A stretch of DNA of 11,363 nucleotides from Paraglomus occultum (Eukaryota; Glomeromycota; Glomeromycetes; Paraglomerales; Paraglomeraceae): NCBI GenBank assembly GCA_910592205.1, contig CAJVPJ010001216.1:1-11363 (forward strand), written 5' to 3'. Of the stretch, positions 7,873 to 11,363 are shown one piece after another; the stretch's first letter is position 1, and each line of letters opens with the position of its first letter. A program made the translations under genes and the position numbers. Under the pieces are notes generated by a model, which made no database searches, was not told the origin of the DNA, and saw nothing but the letters and a program-made list of their open reading frames with translations.

Positions 7873-8086
7873 TAAAAGCGCATTCAATGCTACCATGGAT
7901 GAAAAGTGGATTGCCGAAAACGTATCCAGGACATGGGCTGGCTGGCAATGTCAGAAGTTCACTTGGATTAGGCTCTTCAAGCTGGTCATGCGATATCTCA
8001 AACAGTTTAGACTTTTTAACCGTTGGATCAAAATAAAAAGCTGTGAGGCCTATATACGCCTGTACCGATGTCTTTACAGTCGATGA

Positions 8087-9295
8087 ATTGCAAATAAATG
8101 CATATTCGGTGCGGTATGATCGTTATTGACTTAATTTGCTGTTCTCCATATCATCCCTATAATATTATCGTTACCAGTCCTCAATTTTTCCAATGGTACT
8201 CTGATATAGATTACTCTCCTCGGATTTTGTACATTAACGTTATCATCATTTCGATAAGTGATGCATTAACCCTCTCTTTCTTCTACATCACTCACATCAC
8301 GTTGTCCAGCAGTTTCGAGCGATAGAATATCCCCACGACGAATGCCGCCGAATTACTACGATTACGCCGAGATAGTCTTCGATTGTAATGTTCATTAGAA
8401 GGCGAATGCAGTGATTGCACCAGGTAAACGCAGAGGTTATGATGGTACCGTGTTTGAATTCTTGTGATAAGTAGTCATAATTGTGTCTCTCCGTCATCAA
8501 CATCTGTTTCTTGACATGCAAAATAGAAGATAAGTAAAGACAGAGAGGAAAAAGTTTGGAAGAAATCGAATAGCAGGATTCACATTAAGGGTCTTGGTAA
8601 TTTGTCCCCCCATCCCCCACGGTGCAATATACTTTCTAGGTCATCGCTGAAGTCACAACTTGTTGCATTAAAGCCATGTTAGTGATTGGTTGAAGCTATT
8701 TTGTTAATCGATCAAATTCTTGTGATAGTACTGGTTCTAGTCCATCGTTTTGCCTACTGTCAGGCCACAGGCAACCCCCAGTATCAGATAATAATAATGA
8801 GTTTGCTTTTCCGATACATCTTTCAGACATACAGTAATTGTACCTTCCTGACGTGATAGATAATGAAGAATTAACATTTTAAATAAGCACTTCTTGCCAT
8901 GGTCAGGTCTACGCTGCATTCAGCCTCGCAAAGTACAACTCCTATGGCGTTCCAAAATAAACGCCTAAATGTAAACTATGCAGCAAATCCACTCATCCCT
9001 TACTATCGTCGAAATATACAACTTTCACGTTGACACAAATTCTTGAATCATTTATCACGTTATGATTCGTTATTACAACAAACAGCAGTACTCGATCAAG
9101 ACTACGTTCTTGTCAAAACGATATCGATATTTTGTGCCTCTTTATGTTTTGTGAAATCAGATTAATCCCTAGTTTCTGACTATATCTCTGCTCAGAGTAT
9201 CGGTTTTATTCATCATGCCTTGAATAGCTTACTCGGTTAGGAGATAGAAGTTGGATTATTGTTAGAAAGTGTGGAATGATTCGTAATTAGGATAA
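8087..9295. other. Intergenic stretch right of the pseudogene, no gene recognised
   Basis: The part up to about 8530 is less AT-rich than the rest and has open stretches on both strands (for example minus 8521-8297). It could hold further decayed coding sequence, but no family is recognisable. A pyrimidine-rich tract with C runs lies at 8600-8625. From 8700 on it becomes AT-rich with dense stops. No RNA gene was seen. Confidence 0.35.
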
Positions 9296-9354
9296 CAACT
9301 TACGAACAATAAAGACATAATCGTAAAGTCGCGTAACGCGAGTTGAGTAAGTTG
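9296..9354. repeat. Nested inverted repeats (possible cruciform/hairpin)
   Basis: The outer arms CAACTTAC (9296-9303) and GTAAGTTG (9347-9354) are perfect 8-bp inverted copies. Inside, TCGCGTAACGCGA (9329-9341) is a perfect 5-bp palindrome around TAA. The CpG-rich core stands out from its AT-rich surroundings. No gene adjoins it, so a terminator role has no support. Confidence 0.45.
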
Positions 9355-9572
9355 ATTTATTTAATTTTTATCTATTAACTGTATATATGTTACTATATTA
9401 TCGCTATAATGATTTCGGGCGTAACTCGTGATTTCCCATTTCTAGTATAAACTGTTTATCCTTACCTTTACGGGTTACTGATTTTGCGGATCTTATACTT
9501 TTCCTAAACCGCGCTAACCAAGTGTATTTCCAATTTTGGGAATTCGTACAACAATTTTTCAGCACCGATTTT

Positions 9573-9630
9573 ATATCACGATATTGTTATATCGTGATGT
9601 CGTGATGTCGCTATATCGTGATATTGTGAT
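9573..9630. repeat. ATATCGTGAT repeat cluster, inverted and tandem
   Basis: ATCACGATAT (9575-9584) is a perfect inverted copy of ATATCGTGAT (9589-9598) across a 4-base loop. The same word recurs directly at 9613-9622, with CGTGATGT twice in tandem between (9593-9608), and a weaker ATATTGTGAT follows. It looks like slippage growth of a short palindromic seed. Length and copy number are too small for a satellite. Confidence 0.75.
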
Positions 9631-10677
9631 AGCCCGCTCGAACTCCGTTCTCCCTCAAAACTCGGTGTTTATTTATGAGAAAAAAATTATTTTTCCGCTG
9701 TCACATGATATTAGCTTCTAAAAATTATAAATGAATAATTATGTATTCGACAAAAGTTGTCGTCGGAGAACATCTCCTATCCTGACATGCCTTTCACCTG
9801 ATAAACCATCCGCAATACTCAATGTTTTCTGCTTTATTAGAGTTCGATGAACTGCTTTCAACTTATTACTTTTTTAACTAACACATCGATTAATTAAAGC
9901 AGATTTTAATGACTTGAGTTCCGCAGTTGCGGGAGAAAAAAATCTTTAGTGATGTTCTGCAATTTCTGATCCTTTTCTTGTTGCACTAATTCGGAAACAG
10001 ACGTCCCCAAAAAATTAGCCCCATTTTTTATACATACTGTCTCGAACATGGTTTAACCTTATTTGTATAGTAATAAGTAAAAATCTTTTCCCTTGCAAAG
10101 TAAATCTATTTTTCCCACCACTACTGTTTTTCTTTTTTAGGGTGCATCGATGTTCGTTGTGCCTATCAAATTTTTGTCGCACAGATTCTTTCAAAAAATC
10201 AACTAATACCAACGATTCCTATTTTTGCACTTGTACGACATCAATAATTTAATAATCGCAAAAGCAATATAAACTTTCCTGTCACCTGCACCTTATCCGT
10301 TGAACTTATTCACACGAACTTGTATAAATGCTCTGGCCCCAAATCCGGATAAATTGGATCCAATAAGACTGTTACACAATGTCGCAATCTGGCTGTGTTC
10401 TGATGGGGCTAGAACATAAATGTAAGTTTCTCAAGACTAGCAGGTATTGTGAAGTTCATCGCTTCGAATTCGTATCTCAATAGGATCTAAAATCGGAGGA
10501 CTAAAGAGAGATTTATCCATGCCAATCTACGGTATTAACCTCTCTCACCTCTTCTGTTGTTTTACAATTTGGTGAGTCAAAACAGTCTCAACATGAATTG
10601 ATTACGAAATTGAAAATTAGAGCACGACATAAACCTTCACGCTGACATGCTTAGTACAAAAAGCCGAAGCAAGCGAA
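9631..10677. other. Intergenic stretch, no gene recognised
   Basis: AT-rich, with T-runs and dense stops. A plus-strand stretch around 10321-10410 is open for about 30 codons (NALAPNPDKLDPIRL...) and looks protein-like, but I cannot name a family. No transposon end or RNA gene was seen before the inverted-repeat structure that follows. Confidence 0.35.
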
Positions 10678-10685
10678 TTTGAAAA

Positions 10686-10781
10686 GAGTTCGAAGAACCT
10701 ACCACACTTTAACTTGCACCAGAATTTGTATTTGTTTTATTCCTTTATCGAACCAGTATCACCACCATCCCGGGGGAAGAA
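10686..10781 (+). repeat. Direct repeat copy 1
   Basis: It begins GAGTTCGAAGAACCTACCAC and runs through TTTGTATTTGTTTTATTCCT, ATCGAACC and TATCACCACCATCCCGG. Compared with copy 2 (10911-11030) it lacks about 12 bp before ATCGAACC and 9 bp (CAACTCTCA) after CCCGG. It has ACTTG where copy 2 has AAGTTG. Its first 52 bp are part of the perfect inverted arm. Confidence 0.85.
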
Positions 10782-10796
10782 ACGGGCGGAAAGCAT

Positions 10797-10836
10797 CTAG
10801 CTGAATCGGTAATTTCTCACGCTTGAAATCAGCTAG
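10797..10836. repeat. 8-bp inverted repeat in a GC-richer patch
   Basis: CTAGCTGA (10797-10804) and TCAGCTAG (10829-10836) are perfect inverted copies 24 bp apart. They lie in a GC-richer patch (about 10770-10860) between the two direct copies. The patch is absent after copy 2 and may be inserted sequence. Confidence 0.4.
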
Positions 10837-10910
10837 TGCGGCCTCGGGCTAACGAATCGAAATATGTTATTACACTCTCGACTTGACTATATTACCCAAA
10901 ATAATTTTTT

Positions 10911-11030
10911 GAGTTCGAAGAACCTACCACACTTTAAAGTTGCACCAGAATTTGTATTTGTTTTATTCCTTATTATTCTCTCACATCGAACCAATATCAC
11001 CACCATCCCGGCAACTCTCAGGGGAAAGAA
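10911..11030 (+). repeat. Direct repeat copy 2 (longer, diverged)
   Basis: Same unit as copy 1, offset by 225 bp, and retaining the two short segments missing from copy 1. The copy with the extra segments may be closer to the ancestral unit, with copy 1 shortened by deletions. The unit has open frames on both strands but no recognised protein signature. Confidence 0.85.
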
Positions 11031-11363
11031 TAATGTAAGCGACCAAAATTCTGCTATAGAGAATTTTATGTTTTGACGACAGTGTACACAACGATGTTTC
11101 GTAACAGAAGTTGTGTACATTTATTGGTATAGAATACTCGTCTATCAAATAACAGTTTTGTGAGGTTTGTGTTAATGTTAATTGGCAAAGGTAAAGCTAA
11201 TTATAAACAGTTAGTGCCAGTTGTGAAAATTATATGCCACTTCCATTCATTATAGAACAAAATAGCCGTTAATTGCTTTTCAAAGATCACTAACAACGCA
11301 ATCAAACAAATACAAATTCTGGTGCAAGTTAAAGTGTGGTAGGTTCTTCGAACTCTTTTCAAA

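Larger units (their letters stand above)
6288..8086 (+). pseudogene. Serine carboxypeptidase (peptidase S10, carboxypeptidase Y-like) pseudogene
   Basis: The family removes C-terminal residues from peptides, usually in the vacuole or secretory route, with a Ser-Asp-His triad. Blocks appear in family order in changing plus frames: ATG 6288 with AAAAAAATGG context and a hydrophobic signal-like start (MASIHCPILL); propeptide DDFEILTHDEFPDHSIRI; YNGYVDVGSNKHFFF (6585); FESRNNTSTDPIVLW (to 6679); NDGLGCSAMIGLFYEFGPC (6769; family NGGPGCSS); NGTDATFNPYSWINNA; NVG then [125 protein letters not shown] with the catalytic Asp; SAFNATMDEKWIAENVSRTW; QAGHAISQ with the catalytic His; SLDF and LNRWI near the C-terminus. 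The Ser codon is altered. At least ten frame changes, several stops, and missing stretches (after SEIL; after TYCDAMK) make it non-functional. S10 call is firm; exact ends less so. Confidence 0.92.
10678..11363. repeat. Foldback-like structure with perfect 60-bp inverted arms
   Basis: Positions 10678-10737 and 11304-11363 are exact reverse complements (left arm starts TTTGAAAAGAGTTCGAAGAA). The match stops inward at 10738/11303, but outward it is cut by the window end, so the arms may be longer. The arms flank about 566 bp that contain a diverged direct copy of the left-arm region. No open frame inside resembles a transposase. This could be a non-autonomous foldback element or MITE, or a local inverted duplication. 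Identity between the arms implies a young event or homogenisation. Confidence 0.8.

Noticed and set aside
7691-7948. 85-codon minus-strand open frame
   Set aside because: Antisense to [16 protein letters not shown] and SAFNATMDEKW of the S10 pseudogene.
8297-8521. 74-codon minus-strand frame right of the pseudogene
   Set aside because: No recognisable family; plus frames in the same place are equally protein-like, so no strand can be preferred.
10864-11120. Overlapping plus and minus open frames of 70-77 codons inside the inverted-repeat region
   Set aside because: They span direct-repeat copy 2, have no transposase or other motif, and the homologous copy 1 does not preserve the frame because of its length differences.
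1-11363. CRISPR arrays, tRNA or rRNA genes, bacterial-type promoters or operons
   Set aside because: No regularly spaced repeats, no cloverleaf-like or rRNA-like segments, and the introns show a eukaryotic context.

Overview
The window looks like a AT-rich, gene-poor stretch of a fungal genome, most probably an arbuscular mycorrhizal fungus (Glomeromycotina). Three things point there. The left edge carries the tail of a TKL-type protein kinase with the C-terminal wording common in the very large kinase families of these fungi. The introns are short (67-86 nt), with GTAAGT/GTATGT donors and CTAAC-like branch sites. The decayed genes are a fungal vacuolar-type serine carboxypeptidase and a pogo-like DDE transposase. 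The species cannot be fixed from the sequence.

Layout, left to right. Positions 1-360 hold the last exons of the kinase, on the plus strand, apparently intact. From 361 to about 4620 is AT-rich DNA in which I recognise no gene; it has one hairpin-forming spot near 2540-2581. Positions 4622-5350 hold a broken pogo/Tigger-type (DDE_1) transposase, plus strand, interrupted by a recognisable 67-nt intron, a 5-bp tandem duplication and several stops. Its end runs into a near-perfect 54/55-bp tandem duplication (5294-5408). Positions 5816-6163 are a less AT-rich island of unknown origin.

Positions 6288-8086 are the main result: a peptidase S10 (carboxypeptidase Y-like) pseudogene on the plus strand. 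It is so broken by frameshifts, stops and deletions that no single reading frame shows it, and longer open frames on the opposite strand and in other plus frames hide it. Piecing frames together recovers a signal peptide-like start, the propeptide, the GPGCSS-like region, the oxyanion/YSW region, the HIAGES-YAGHYVP serine region (the serine codon split by an intron and mutated), the cysteine-rich insertion, the catalytic Asp region and the catalytic His region, in family order, with six or seven intron relics.

Positions 8087-10677 again hold no recognisable gene, apart from two small inverted-repeat structures (9296-9354; 9573-9630). Positions 10678-11363 form a foldback-like structure: a perfect 60-bp inverted repeat whose right arm ends exactly at the window edge, with a third, diverged copy in direct orientation inside.

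The only probably functional gene is the partial kinase. The other identified coding DNA is decaying. I did not find a new multi-gene system; the value lies in the hidden pseudogene, its fossil introns and its mutation spectrum.
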